From contig NZ_PQMB01000003.1 of the NCBI RefSeq assembly GCF_002918555.1, positions 624,525-688,524 on the forward strand: a DNA stretch of 64,000 nt, given 5' to 3'. The translations under genes were made by a program, and so were the position numbers. This document shows, in pieces, positions 31,996 to 40,198 of the stretch (within the stretch, counting starts at the first letter, position 1; every line of letters starts with the position of its first letter). A model generated the notes under the pieces. The model was not told the origin of the DNA, ran no database searches, and saw only the letters and a list, made by a program, of their open reading frames with translations. This DNA is from Citrobacter amalonaticus. GTDB taxonomy: Bacteria; Pseudomonadota; Gammaproteobacteria; Enterobacterales; Enterobacteriaceae.

Positions 31996-33000
31996 ATGGG
32001 CGCGGAGATTAATATTTTGGAAACTGATTTTAAAATAACCCTCGAAGGTTTCGCTACTGAGCAAGAGGCAAATAATATCGGTAATTTCACACTAGAAGCT
32101 ATCCGAGCTTTAACAAAAAATCTCAATCTTAATATTTCAAAATTAAAATGCGTGGTTGTTTCCTATAACTTCAGTGAAGCTCTTCAAAAGGTAACATCCT
32201 CTTACCAACACAAATCCCCAAGTTCATTTACCAATAGCAAACAGGGCGCAGCCGTCGGGCAGTTAGTAACAAAAATTGGCAATGATGGGTTATGTGAAGA
32301 ATATACCCTTGTGCTATCGATTGATTTTTTTGTTGAGCTTTTCAATGATGGTAGCTTCTTAAAACTCAAAGAAGAAGGATACCGCGCAGTCATCCATCTC
32401 ATTCACCATGAATTAGTGCACGTACATGAAAAAAACTTACTAACATGCTTAACCCAAAACTTTACAGTCAACGAGTATGGCTGCGCGCTTCTTATCTCAG
32501 CCACGCGCGCATGGTCTGAATATCTCGCTAATTACATGTCTTCGGGGTCTGCCCCTCAAGAAACTATCGATTTATTTTTAGAGAATCTTGACACTGTTGT
32601 AAATGAAGTGTCTGACGAGATTGAAAAACTCATCTGGGGTTATAAACACGATAGTATTTCTCTGAATGACATGTATCTCGAAGTAAAAAAACGTCTCAGG
32701 CTAATCATCAACTCTTATGCTTATGCGATGGGTTACGTCCATTCTCTAAACATTAACATTGAAGAATACGATCCAAAGCTAGCCCTTACACTATCCAACT
32801 CAAAGATAAGATATCAATTATCAGAATTAGGCATTGCTTTTCAGAATCTTTATGGCAAGTTTAATGACCAGCACATTACAGGTTTTGATGATTATCGGGA
32901 GATAACAATAGTCATTGATGAAATATTCAAGCAGTTTGGGCTTGTTTTAGAGTGTCCCGATTGGTCTGGCGACTGTGAACTCTACATACATGTAGATTAG
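31996..33000 (+). CDS. uncharacterised HExxH zinc-metallopeptidase-like protein (cos-side accessory gene)
   Basis: Unrecognised protein of up to 334 residues. H137-H138-E139-L-V-H142 forms an HExxH zinc motif in a helix (AVIHLIHHELVHVHEK), and E175 in RAWSEYLANY, 33 residues on, is a good third ligand: a gluzincin/ImmA-IrrE-like arrangement. No signal peptide or clear TM segment, so cytosolic. Visibly AT-richer than its phage neighbours, suggesting later acquisition. It lies between portal gene Q and cos, the place where P2-like phages carry variable anti-phage genes. The ATG at 31996 has a poor ribosome site; TTG at 32017 sits 9 bases after GGAG and may be the true start (327 residues). Own terminator at 33052-33076. 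Function unknown; defence or toxin role is inference. Confidence 0.8.
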   Translation: MGAEINILETDFKITLEGFATEQEANNIGNFTLEAIRALTKNLNLNISKLKCVVVSYNFSEALQKVTSSYQHKSPSSFTNSKQGAAVGQLVTKIGNDGLCEEYTLVLSIDFFVELFNDGSFLKLKEEGYRAVIHLIHHELVHVHEKNLLTCLTQNFTVNEYGCALLISATRAWSEYLANYMSSGSAPQETIDLFLENLDTVVNEVSDEIEKLIWGYKHDSISLNDMYLEVKKRLRLIINSYAYAMGYVHSLNINIEEYDPKLALTLSNSKIRYQLSELGIAFQNLYGKFNDQHITGFDDYREITIVIDEIFKQFGLVLECPDWSGDCELYIHVD

Positions 33001-33051
33001 TTTAATCGTTGTATAAACATAATTAGCAGTTTTAATCCCGCCACTCCTGTT

Positions 33052-33076
33052 AAGCCGCTGCCTTTAGGCGGCTTTT
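33052..33076 (+). terminator. terminator after the P-Q-accessory transcript
   Basis: AAGCCGC(33052-33058)/GCGGCTT(33068-33074) and TTTT. Ends rightward transcription before cos. Confidence 0.75.
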
Positions 33077-33213
33077 CCATGCACACCACCATCACGCATC
33101 AGATGCGTCTCACGCGCACGAACACACCCGACCACCAACGAACCAGCAGCGACCGCGACCGCGCCATTACGGCGCTCTCAGACGATAATTTTTATTATTA
33201 CGCACCACCGCTG

Positions 33214-33239
33214 GCGCGCAATGCTTTCCCCGCCACGCC
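33214..33239 (-). other. cos: cos site (cohesive-end packaging site)
   Basis: The - strand reads GGCGTGGCGGGGAAAGCAT then TGCGCGC, one or two bases different from the P2 cos sequence (GGCGAGGCGGGGAAAGCAC..TGCGCGC). Terminase cuts here to leave 19-base ends. A 10-bp inverted repeat CAGGTGCATG (33267-33276)/CATGCACCTG (33345-33354) lies beside it. No gene is supported in 33077-33527. Confidence 0.85.
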
Positions 33240-33399
33240 TGCCCGCTTTACGGGTAGGTTTTAATGCAGGTGCATGACCACTCTGGATCCGCGCCAGCTC
33301 TGGCGGTGCACGACCAGAACGGGCAAGCCTGACGCATGCAAAACCATGCACCTGTTGCATGCACGGCTAAAAAACGGGGAAATCGCGGGAAAATGGCAT

Positions 33400-33426
33400 A
33401 AAAAAACCGGCTTTAATGTTGCCGGT
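33400..33426 (-). terminator. terminator for the leftward early/accessory transcript
   Basis: On the - strand ACCGGC/GCCGGT with a T7 tract. Downstream of the 243-residue protein gene. A second strong hairpin without T-run lies at 33482-33514 (CCGCCxGxxCTGAAA/TTTCAGxxCxGGCGG). Confidence 0.75.
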
Positions 33427-33527
33427 CTTGGGCGGATACTCAGGGTCAGGCTAACGCCTCGCGGGGCTCGTTGTTCAACCCCGCCAGCACTGAAAGCGAG
33501 TTTCAGCACCGGCGGCGTTTGTCATAT

Positions 33528-34259
33528 TTAATTGTCGAGTATCGAATCGACCTCGCCCGTTCTCACGTTGACGCGTGCCGCTACGGTCTGTTTGACCACG
33601 CCACCATAAGCATTAGTGCCGCGAAAAGTTGTTTTTACAACGGCATGCGGGTCTTTATTCAAAATCAGATGGTAGACCGTTGAAACATGTTTATAAGAGG
33701 AATCATCATTCATACTGGCTTTTATCAGCTTCTCTAACGGGCGATAAGAGCCATCCCAACCGCTAAAATTACCCTGAAATGCGTCAAGGTTGATTTTATT
33801 ATTCAGAGATTGTGGATCCTTCTCGAAGTCGTTGAAACACCACCCCAACAAATCACCGAGCTTTAACGCATCATCTTTAGTAAAAGTGTACTCGCTCATA
33901 CAGGCATAAAAGGCATCAGCAGAGCTGGCCGGTACACCTTTGAAGCCAACATAGCTTTTAACGATATCGTGCCGGGTTTCTTTTGGCTCGTTGCGATATT
34001 CTTTGAGGGTTTTATCTACGTACTCAAACGCTGGCGTAGCCGGTTCCACTTTAACCGCCGGTACGTCAGTTTTTGCCACCGGCTGACTTTTTTCAGTCGG
34101 CCATAAGATTGAGCCAATAACGCCCAGCGCCAGACAGCCACCGAGATAAACCGCACTGGAGCGCTTACGGTTCGGCATTCGAACCAGCGACGGCTTGATT
34201 AACCCCACGATAAAAGCAATAAAGAGAGCCAGAGATAAAAATGCTATTACGGTATCCAT
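33528..34259 (-). CDS. uncharacterised two-TM phage protein (cos-side accessory gene)
   Basis: 243 residues from MDTVIAFLSLALFIAFIVGL; the ATG at 34259 follows GGAAA. Two hydrophobic segments (about 3-21 and 35-52) with a basic loop between, then a soluble ~185-residue domain with several Cys and aromatic residues. Family not recognised. Located between cos and tum, the same accessory zone as P2 tin/old. A membrane-anchored accessory protein here could be a superinfection-exclusion factor, which is inference from place and topology only. Confidence 0.75.
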   Translation of the reverse strand: MDTVIAFLSLALFIAFIVGLIKPSLVRMPNRKRSSAVYLGGCLALGVIGSILWPTEKSQPVAKTDVPAVKVEPATPAFEYVDKTLKEYRNEPKETRHDIVKSYVGFKGVPASSADAFYACMSEYTFTKDDALKLGDLLGWCFNDFEKDPQSLNNKINLDAFQGNFSGWDGSYRPLEKLIKASMNDDSSYKHVSTVYHLILNKDPHAVVKTTFRGTNAYGGVVKQTVAARVNVRTGEVDSILDN

Positions 34260-34341
34260 GATTTTCCTTTGTGTGTAATCCCCATACAAAACAACCCCAT
34301 GCTATCAAACATGGGGTCGAGGTTTGCACATTTTTCAGAGA

Positions 34342-34755
34342 TTAACGCCAGCTCTCATCTTCCCACACTTCCTGAAGGATACTATCCAGCGCTTCGCGGT
34401 CTGAATCTTTATCGAACCCCATCAGCTCGACACCGGTCATGGATCCCTTTTTAACCGTTACGCGCGTTGACGGGAAAACAGACTGTATTCGCCTGGTCAA
34501 TTCGCATTGAAAAGCATCAATTATCGGCTGTCCTATTTTTTGGTCTTTATCTAACGTGATATTTACCTTCACCTTGCTTTCTTTTGCAAAAGTCTCATCG
34601 ACAGGCGGAGCGGAAAAAACAACGGAAAAATTATTGTTTTTCATTAGGTTGCCTTTTGCTATTTCCGCAATCAAATTTAAGGCAATTTCTCGGTCTCGCT
34701 CCTGACAACTACCCTCAGTCGTCAGACGCGCAATCATTTCGACACGCTCAATCAT
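34342..34755 (-). CDS. tum: DinI-domain, LexA-controlled Tum-like antirepressor
   Basis: 137 residues from MIERVEMIARLTTEGSCQER. The C-terminal half (~62-137: KVKVNITLDK..ELTRRIQSVFPS..ILQEVWEDESW) is a clear DinI-like domain. Phage 186 Tum (146 residues) has the same architecture, is repressed by LexA and inactivates CI. A consensus LexA box lies 46-65 bases upstream of the start; the in-frame ATG at 34824 would translate through that box, so the downstream start is preferred (a GTG at ~34785 is also possible). Expected role: couples host SOS to prophage induction, since CI itself has no LexA-type protease domain. Confidence 0.85.
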   Translation of the reverse strand: MIERVEMIARLTTEGSCQERDREIALNLIAEIAKGNLMKNNNFSVVFSAPPVDETFAKESKVKVNITLDKDQKIGQPIIDAFQCELTRRIQSVFPSTRVTVKKGSMTGVELMGFDKDSDREALDSILQEVWEDESWR

Positions 34756-34800
34756 GACGTGCTCTCTCAACTCTCTATCCACACAACCTCCACTACGAGA

Positions 34801-34820
34801 TACTGTATAAACATACAGTA
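34801..34820 (-). promoter_or_regulatory. LexA box of tum
   Basis: TACTGTATAAACATACAGTA: perfect CTGT-N8-ACAG with the flanking TA, close to the SOS consensus. Situated between gene A and tum, with TATACA-type -10 inside, so LexA would block the promoter. Confidence 0.93.
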
Positions 34821-34900
34821 GCACGTATTGGCAAAAGGTGTGAAGAAAAAAATCACAGTTAAATACACTGTATGTACATGATATGGATGAATATTAGCAG

Positions 34901-37117
34901 TTACATTTTCGTTGCCATTTCAGCTAAAGCCGCAACACGATTAAGGATTTTCCTAGCTTTAGCCTCATGCGATGGCGCTGCGGAAAATATTTCACCTTTG
35001 GCCGTTCCGCGTAGCCATTTGCCATCAAAACAACTTTTACCACCGGCCATCAGGTGCAGGGCTTCGCCCCGGCTGATTGTGATGCCGGTTGTCAGGTGTA
35101 TCTCGTCGATAGTTTTCACTATAGCTGCTGTTTGCTCGTCCGTTCCGTGAGTGAATTTTCGCCGTACTGCTGGCTTTTGCTTCCTGAGTCGGTTCGTCAG
35201 CTCTCGTCTTTCACGCCGACTAAGCGGTTTTGTTAAATCCATTATCGGTGGATCGCTTTCGCTTCCCGTACAGTTATTGACAGAACTCCGAGAGGGCGCA
35301 GGAGCGCCCTTAACGTCAACGGCCAAATCAACGGCACGCTTCGGCACAATTTTCCACTGCGTTAACCGGGTTAAAATCGGGGTGCCAGCGCCGACAACAG
35401 AGTCGTAGACGCCACGGATGCAGACGGTTTCCTCGCCATACTGATTAAACTCGGCGCGCGGTTCATACAGCGTGCGCACCTGCAAATCATCGCGACGGAC
35501 AAACGGGCCACCCTGCGCATTAACGTAACCAGCCCAGTCACCGGCGTCAGCGGCATCATGGACGGCGGCAAACTCAACGCTCAGGCCGTGCGCGGTTTCG
35601 GTATCAGCGAGACGACGCAACTCACGGTAGACCGTCACCGGCGCACCGCCGACAAACTGGAATTGACGGATGTGCCAGCGTGCCGCCCATGCCGAAACGG
35701 CGGGAGCTGTCTCTTTCAGCAGCTCACCGCTTTCGTCATCGGTTTCACCATCAAGAGCATAGCCGTCGATATTTTTCGAAATGTATTTAGCAACATAGCC
35801 GGTAGCACTGCCCTTTTCCGGGTCAATGGCCTCGGCATGAAAGCGCGCCTTTTTGGCCTTGTCGCTTCTCAGTTCGTGACGGTCTTCCTCCCACGCGTAA
35901 TCGCGAATGATGAGGCGCACGCGCTCGACATCTTCCGGCAACATGAACATAAGCATGTGCCAGTGAGGCGTTCCGTCGTGATGAGGCTCGGCAACACGGA
36001 TGCCGAAAATGCGGATTTCTTCCCGGTGCAACTTGGCACGTATGCGCGCCCAAAGGCCGGTTAGATAACTCTGCGTGTCTGACGGGCTGGCTCCGTTCCA
36101 TTTGCTGTTACGGTAGCCCGCTTTAGTTGTGGCGTGATATTTAGACGGCGCGGTCAGTGTGTAAAACTCCCCGACATAACCGAGTTCATTGCAGATATTT
36201 TCAAACCCACGGATGCGGGTCATCAGCTCGCAGCGACGTATCGCTGGGTTGGCGACCGAGCCATCATATTTTTCAATCAGGCTGATGCGGTTGCCGTCTT
36301 CGTCTTCGAGATCCAGCCCCTTGAGAAATTCACGCGTGCGACGCTTCTGCTCGCGCCAGTCGGTCACGCAGTTTTTACTCGCGTATGCGTGTCGTTTTTT
36401 GCTGACATTACCGACTGCGATTTGCAGATGTTCGCGCCATGCAGCCGCAATGCGTCGCAAGCGGCCACGCCACCAAACCTCATTAAACATGCGGGTGATA
36501 GCAGGGGCGATTTCATCCTCACCGACATATTTCTTTGTCACCCGCTCCCAATGCGGCGGGGTAACGTTGAATTGCAGGGAAATAAAACCAGCCCGCATGT
36601 ACCAGGTGTACAGCGTTTTGAGCTCGCTAAATCCGGTGTCATCAATATCGGCCAGTTCAGCACGAATGAAATTAGCGATATCAGCAGCCAGCAGGTCAAT
36701 ATCGGCGCGCGACATATCAGGGAGGCGGTTATATCTGGCGACCATATTGACCATACGTGACGCCAGATATTGCATAAGCTGGGTATCAAAATGACCACCA
36801 AAAACAGCGGCTGATACGTTGCTTTTAATACCCGCGCACTCATATTTTTTTGCGACCAGTTCAAGACGTGGCAATGCCTTTTTGCAGAAGCTGATTAAAA
36901 AGGCATTGGCTCGGTGACTGCCCTGATTTTGCTCCAGCACCGCAGCGGTGCGATAGACATCAAAACGCACACACTCAGGCTGGAGAGAAAGCACCTTTCT
37001 CGCATGCAGCAAAGCCGCGAACATACGGTCGCGGCGATACTGTTGCTCATAGGTAAGATATGGGCTGGCTATTGCCGGTCGAGGTGCATTCCACGGAAAA
37101 GCATACTCAAGCCTCAC
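34901..37117 (-). CDS. A: replication initiator gpA (HUH rolling-circle endonuclease)
   Basis: 738 residues (P2 gpA 761). HUH metal motif PHWH at 384-387 and the paired tyrosines Y441-x3-Y445 in YVAKYISKN, which alternate as nicking nucleophiles in P2 (Tyr450/454). Nicks the origin, in P2 within A itself, for rolling-circle replication. ATGA overlap with the methyltransferase gene upstream. GC content falls near its 3' end. Confidence 0.96.
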   Translation of the reverse strand: MRLEYAFPWNAPRPAIASPYLTYEQQYRRDRMFAALLHARKVLSLQPECVRFDVYRTAAVLEQNQGSHRANAFLISFCKKALPRLELVAKKYECAGIKSNVSAAVFGGHFDTQLMQYLASRMVNMVARYNRLPDMSRADIDLLAADIANFIRAELADIDDTGFSELKTLYTWYMRAGFISLQFNVTPPHWERVTKKYVGEDEIAPAITRMFNEVWWRGRLRRIAAAWREHLQIAVGNVSKKRHAYASKNCVTDWREQKRRTREFLKGLDLEDEDGNRISLIEKYDGSVANPAIRRCELMTRIRGFENICNELGYVGEFYTLTAPSKYHATTKAGYRNSKWNGASPSDTQSYLTGLWARIRAKLHREEIRIFGIRVAEPHHDGTPHWHMLMFMLPEDVERVRLIIRDYAWEEDRHELRSDKAKKARFHAEAIDPEKGSATGYVAKYISKNIDGYALDGETDDESGELLKETAPAVSAWAARWHIRQFQFVGGAPVTVYRELRRLADTETAHGLSVEFAAVHDAADAGDWAGYVNAQGGPFVRRDDLQVRTLYEPRAEFNQYGEETVCIRGVYDSVVGAGTPILTRLTQWKIVPKRAVDLAVDVKGAPAPSRSSVNNCTGSESDPPIMDLTKPLSRRERRELTNRLRKQKPAVRRKFTHGTDEQTAAIVKTIDEIHLTTGITISRGEALHLMAGGKSCFDGKWLRGTAKGEIFSAAPSHEAKARKILNRVAALAEMATKM

Positions 37118-37920
37118 AATGACTCTCCGCAGCTCTCAAGAAATGCGCTGATAAACTCGGCGGCAAGTTGTGGAACTATCGCGTTCCCATAACCGCGCAG
37201 TAGCTCCACCCTTGAGGAAACCCCATTAGAAGCCTCGCCATATCCGGCAGGTAACATTCTAATCTGACCATCTGCACCCTCGTTGGGTTGCCAGTCAGAC
37301 CAAAAGTGTGAAGCCACATTTGACGATAAAGGGTGTCGTTTCTCATCCGCCCATCCTTCCTGAAAAATGACTTGCTCAGATTTCCTGAATCCTTTCCAGA
37401 CCTGGCTGTTACTGTCGCCCAAGACCGCACCAAAACAGATGCGCTCTCTTTTGTGAGGAGCGCCGACGCCTGAAGCTGGCAATACTGACGCTGCGCAGGC
37501 GTAGTTTTCATTTTCCAGTTCATCGAATAAATCATCGAGCCAGTATTTCCCAATCGCCGCTTTAACTTGCTCTCCAAAGAGGACTGTAGGGCGGCGCTGT
37601 TTAATGAGCCGCACGAATGTCGGCGCAAGATGCCTCGGGTCAAGTCGTCCGAGTTGTTTTCCCGCTGTACTGAATGGCTGGCATGGTGGGCTTCCTGTCC
37701 AGCAAGGGTAATCATCGGGGACGCCAGCGAGGCGGAGGGCAAGCGACCATCCGCCAATTCCCGCGAAGAAATGACATTGTTTAAAACCGTTAAGGTCGGA
37801 TGGTGTGACATCTGAAATACTCCTGTCGTCAACGATACCGGGCGCGATTAGCCCGCTATCAATTAGATTGCGCAGCCATTGCGCCGCAAATGGGTCAAAC
37901 TCGTTGTAATAAGCCGTCAC
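37114..37920 (-). CDS. phage DNA (cytosine-5) methyltransferase
   Basis: 268 residues from a GTG at 37920 that overlaps the stop before it (GTGA); an ATG at 37947 is also open. Motif I FAGIGGWSLAL (52-), motif IV GSPPCQPFS with catalytic Cys80, motif VI as GEQV, motif VIII KRERICF, and motif X RGYGNAIVPQ are in order. It lies in the replication block, where 186-like phages more often have an adenine methylase. Probably an orphan methylase that protects phage DNA from restriction. Target sequence unknown. Confidence 0.9.
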   Translation of the reverse strand: MTAYYNEFDPFAAQWLRNLIDSGLIAPGIVDDRSISDVTPSDLNGFKQCHFFAGIGGWSLALRLAGVPDDYPCWTGSPPCQPFSTAGKQLGRLDPRHLAPTFVRLIKQRRPTVLFGEQVKAAIGKYWLDDLFDELENENYACAASVLPASGVGAPHKRERICFGAVLGDSNSQVWKGFRKSEQVIFQEGWADEKRHPLSSNVASHFWSDWQPNEGADGQIRMLPAGYGEASNGVSSRVELLRGYGNAIVPQLAAEFISAFLESCGESL

Positions 37921-38189
37921 GCTTTTTCCCCAAATGCTGAAATGCACAAGTGGCCGATGCGTTCAATTTCATCAGCCATGCCTTTGAGCGATTTAATTTC
38001 CGAGTTTTGTATATGATGATGAATCAGACCGGAAATAAGCTGATTAACCTTCGGGTAATAACCAATAGTATCGAGCCATTCCTCGCCAGCTTTTTTACCT
38101 GACTTAACGACTTTCTTTTCATTCAGGATGAATTGATATTGGTCGCTGGTAACAACCCATTTATCACCTATTTCGATGCGAATACTCAT
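37917..38189 (-). CDS. small phage protein, DUF5405-like
   Basis: 90 residues: MSIRIEIGDKWVVTSDQYQF.., a type common in the early operon of 186/Fels-2-like phages. Function unknown. Coupled by overlaps on both sides (4 bases each). Confidence 0.8.
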   Translation of the reverse strand: MSIRIEIGDKWVVTSDQYQFILNEKKVVKSGKKAGEEWLDTIGYYPKVNQLISGLIHHHIQNSEIKSLKGMADEIERIGHLCISAFGEKA

Positions 38190-38590
38190 GCTTCACCGCC
38201 TTTTTTAATTGCGGCACGGCATGCGTTCCAGCCTTTTACCCACTGACTACAATCGCGTAATTTAATACCATACCGAGTTACAGCAATACGACCGGTCATT
38301 TCTACCGGGATAAATTCAGCAATAGCCAAATCAACGGCTATCCCAAAAGCCTTATTTGCCATTGGTGGGATTTTTGGGCCTCTTGCTGGCACAAACATTT
38401 TATTATTGATAACAGCACCAGCTTTAACAGATACCTCTCTGCATTCCCTGAGTTCTTCCAGTGCAGCAACTATCCCAGCGTGATATATCTGGTCGGCAGT
38501 ACGTCGCTCTTCGTGAGCATTATCATTAGCCAGACTCTCAATAGCGATAAGCTGGTTTAAACTTTCATCGGTTATGCGGTTCATAGTCAT
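38186..38590 (-). CDS. hypothetical early phage protein
   Basis: 134 residues from MTMNRITDESLNQLIAIESL; the start overlaps the exonuclease stop (ATGA). The C-terminal WVKGWNACRAAIKKGGEA resembles the tail of several lambdoid Ea22/ead-type early proteins, but no function can be given. In-frame upstream ATG (38641) lies inside the exonuclease gene and is not favoured. Confidence 0.75.
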   Translation of the reverse strand: MTMNRITDESLNQLIAIESLANDNAHEERRTADQIYHAGIVAALEELRECREVSVKAGAVINNKMFVPARGPKIPPMANKAFGIAVDLAIAEFIPVEMTGRIAVTRYGIKLRDCSQWVKGWNACRAAIKKGGEA

Positions 38591-39171
38591 ACGGCACCGC
38601 CTTGTGCTAAAGCCCTGATGACACCAACGGTCATTTTGCAATCTGTTAAAGCACGGTGTGCCTGCCCTTCGACCACAACCCCTTCATGCGCAGCGGCATC
38701 AACTAACTTATGCCACTTATAACCATGATATTTTCCCGGCTCGCCACGATACTCTGCATATAATTTCATGGCGCACAGGGAGTACTCACCCATAAACGAA
38801 GATAGTCCGTCAGTCCCTAATCCATTTAATTCTGCTGTTTGACGTATCAGGCGAGTATCATAATCCGCATTATAAATAACGAATCCATAATTAAAGAAAA
38901 GGTCAGCTACTGCACCGTGTACATCTTTCCAGGCTGGTGCGTGAGCAACCATTTCATTTGTAATGCCATGAATTGCTATAGCCTCATCGGGAATAGGCTT
39001 AGTCGGTTTAATTAGCGTATTCAGCATAATGAAACCATTTTTATCTATAATGCAGATTTCAACGATTTCCGCATCATCACCCAATCCAGTCGTTTCGGTA
39101 TCAATAAATAAGCGCCCATCATCAAGCCAACGCTTGGCACGTTGGCTAATTGTTGTATTGGTAATGCTCAT
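38587..39171 (-). CDS. DEDDh-type 3'-5' exonuclease (DnaQ/RNase T-like)
   Basis: 194 residues. ExoI FIDTETTGLG (Asp24, Glu26), ExoII YNADYDTRLI, ExoIII HRALTDC define a DnaQ-fold nuclease acting on DNA or RNA ends. Alone, with no polymerase domain. Phage-encoded copies occur in other P2-like phages; role (replication, recombination, host RNA turnover) is unknown. Confidence 0.88.
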   Translation of the reverse strand: MSITNTTISQRAKRWLDDGRLFIDTETTGLGDDAEIVEICIIDKNGFIMLNTLIKPTKPIPDEAIAIHGITNEMVAHAPAWKDVHGAVADLFFNYGFVIYNADYDTRLIRQTAELNGLGTDGLSSFMGEYSLCAMKLYAEYRGEPGKYHGYKWHKLVDAAAHEGVVVEGQAHRALTDCKMTVGVIRALAQGGAV

Positions 39172-39395
39172 ACAGCACCTCCGTTATAGTGTTTACCTTT
39201 AAGTTCTGAAATTTCCTGACAGGTTACGCAGTACTGCACGCCCGGTATCGCAATGCGACGAGCTTCCGGGATTGGTGCGTCACATTCCTCGCAAAGAAAA
39301 CGGGAAGGTGCAGCGATACGGCTGCGCGCGTTGCTGATATGGCGTTCGCGGTCTTCCTGCTCGCGAAGTTGTGCTAAATCCATTGCGTCGGCCAT
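39168..39395 (-). CDS. TraR/DksA-family zinc finger protein
   Basis: 75 residues with Cys35-x2-Cys38 and Cys56-x2-Cys59, the DksA C4 zinc finger, and an N-terminal acidic helix (MADAMDLAQLREQEDRER). Short TraR-type DksA mimics bind the RNA polymerase secondary channel and alter transcription without ppGpp. Found at the same place in P2 (orf82/83 region). Coupled by overlaps. Confidence 0.9.
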   Translation of the reverse strand: MADAMDLAQLREQEDRERHISNARSRIAAPSRFLCEECDAPIPEARRIAIPGVQYCVTCQEISELKGKHYNGGAV

Positions 39396-39622
39396 TAGTG
39401 CAGCTCCTGTGATTCATTCTCAAAGCGGGTTGCTTCACGGCGCAGCAGTTCTGCAGCTTCGGTGCCGCTCATACCCTCTTTGGTGATATGGATAGCCAGC
39501 GCCTCAAGGCGGATGGAAACAGCGAGCGCGCGGTCTTTACGCTCTTCTTTTTTTGCATCGGTCAGCAATACGGCCAGCGCATCACTATCAGTGTTAAAAC
39601 TACGGATTTCGGTATTACGCAT
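39395..39622 (-). CDS. DUF2732-like phage protein
   Basis: 75 residues, helical and charged: MRNTEIRSFNTDSDALAVLL... A common early protein of P2-like phages, usually beside the DksA-like gene. Function unknown. Confidence 0.8.
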   Translation of the reverse strand: MRNTEIRSFNTDSDALAVLLTDAKKEERKDRALAVSIRLEALAIHITKEGMSGTEAAELLRREATRFENESQELH

Positions 39623-39689
39623 AATTAACTCTCCTGATTTCGGGCAATAAAAGGCCCAGCGGGTTTACGCCATTAAATTTCTGTTTGGA

Positions 39690-40028
39690 TTAATTCGGCA
39701 TGGTTAGTCGTTTGGGAAATAAGCTCACTACTGCACGAAAATGATTCATCGCTGTAATAAGCGCCTTTTTCTCGTCAGTAGTCAGCTCACTTAATTCGAG
39801 CTCATGACGAGCCGCCGGTATTTTTGCCAGAAAGAAAATAGCGGCCAGCGCCCGATTATTTTCTTCAAATTGTGAGTCACGTTTATCGCGCATATCATCG
39901 ACAAACCGCTCAACCTCTTTCCAGCTATCGCCCCAATATCTCGCGCGCAATTCAGCCACATGATTGAGACCGGCCAGACGTTCACCCGCTTTTAGCGGAA
40001 CAGTCGCGGAAACAGCTTCGATAGCCAT
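39690..40028 (-). CDS. DUF5347-like phage protein
   Basis: 112 residues, mostly alpha-helical. Recognised only as a recurrent early protein of 186-like phages. Its start overlaps the end of fil by 37 bases. Function unknown. Confidence 0.75.
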   Translation of the reverse strand: MAIEAVSATVPLKAGERLAGLNHVAELRARYWGDSWKEVERFVDDMRDKRDSQFEENNRALAAIFFLAKIPAARHELELSELTTDEKKALITAMNHFRAVVSLFPKRLTMPN

Positions 40029-40192
40029 GATTCCCCCTGCTTTTGAGTAGAGAGGCCAGCCAGTAAATCAGCCTGTGAATTGCTCGGGTGCCAGCGCTTT
40101 CCGTCCTTACCTGCGATCCAGCCGTGGCCGTAGTGCATACCCGGACTTTGCTTAACGAGAAGTGATGCAAATGACGGTTCGTTAGTCAGCAT
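39992..40192 (-). CDS. fil: phage filamentation protein Fil (DUF2724)
   Basis: 66 residues: ..GHGWIAGKDGKRWHPSNSQADLL.. is typical for Fil. In 186, Fil transiently blocks cell division and filaments the host after induction. Located after cII as in 186. Confidence 0.85.
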   Translation of the reverse strand: MLTNEPSFASLLVKQSPGMHYGHGWIAGKDGKRWHPSNSQADLLAGLSTQKQGESWLSKLFPRLFR

Positions 40193-40198
40193 AAGTCC

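Noticed and set aside
34867-34882. Second LexA box (CTGTATGTACATGATA)
   Set aside because: Right half lacks ACAG; only a half-site near the real box.
37176-37832. 218-codon - strand frame inside the methyltransferase gene
   Set aside because: The other frame has all C5-methylase motifs; this one has no family features.
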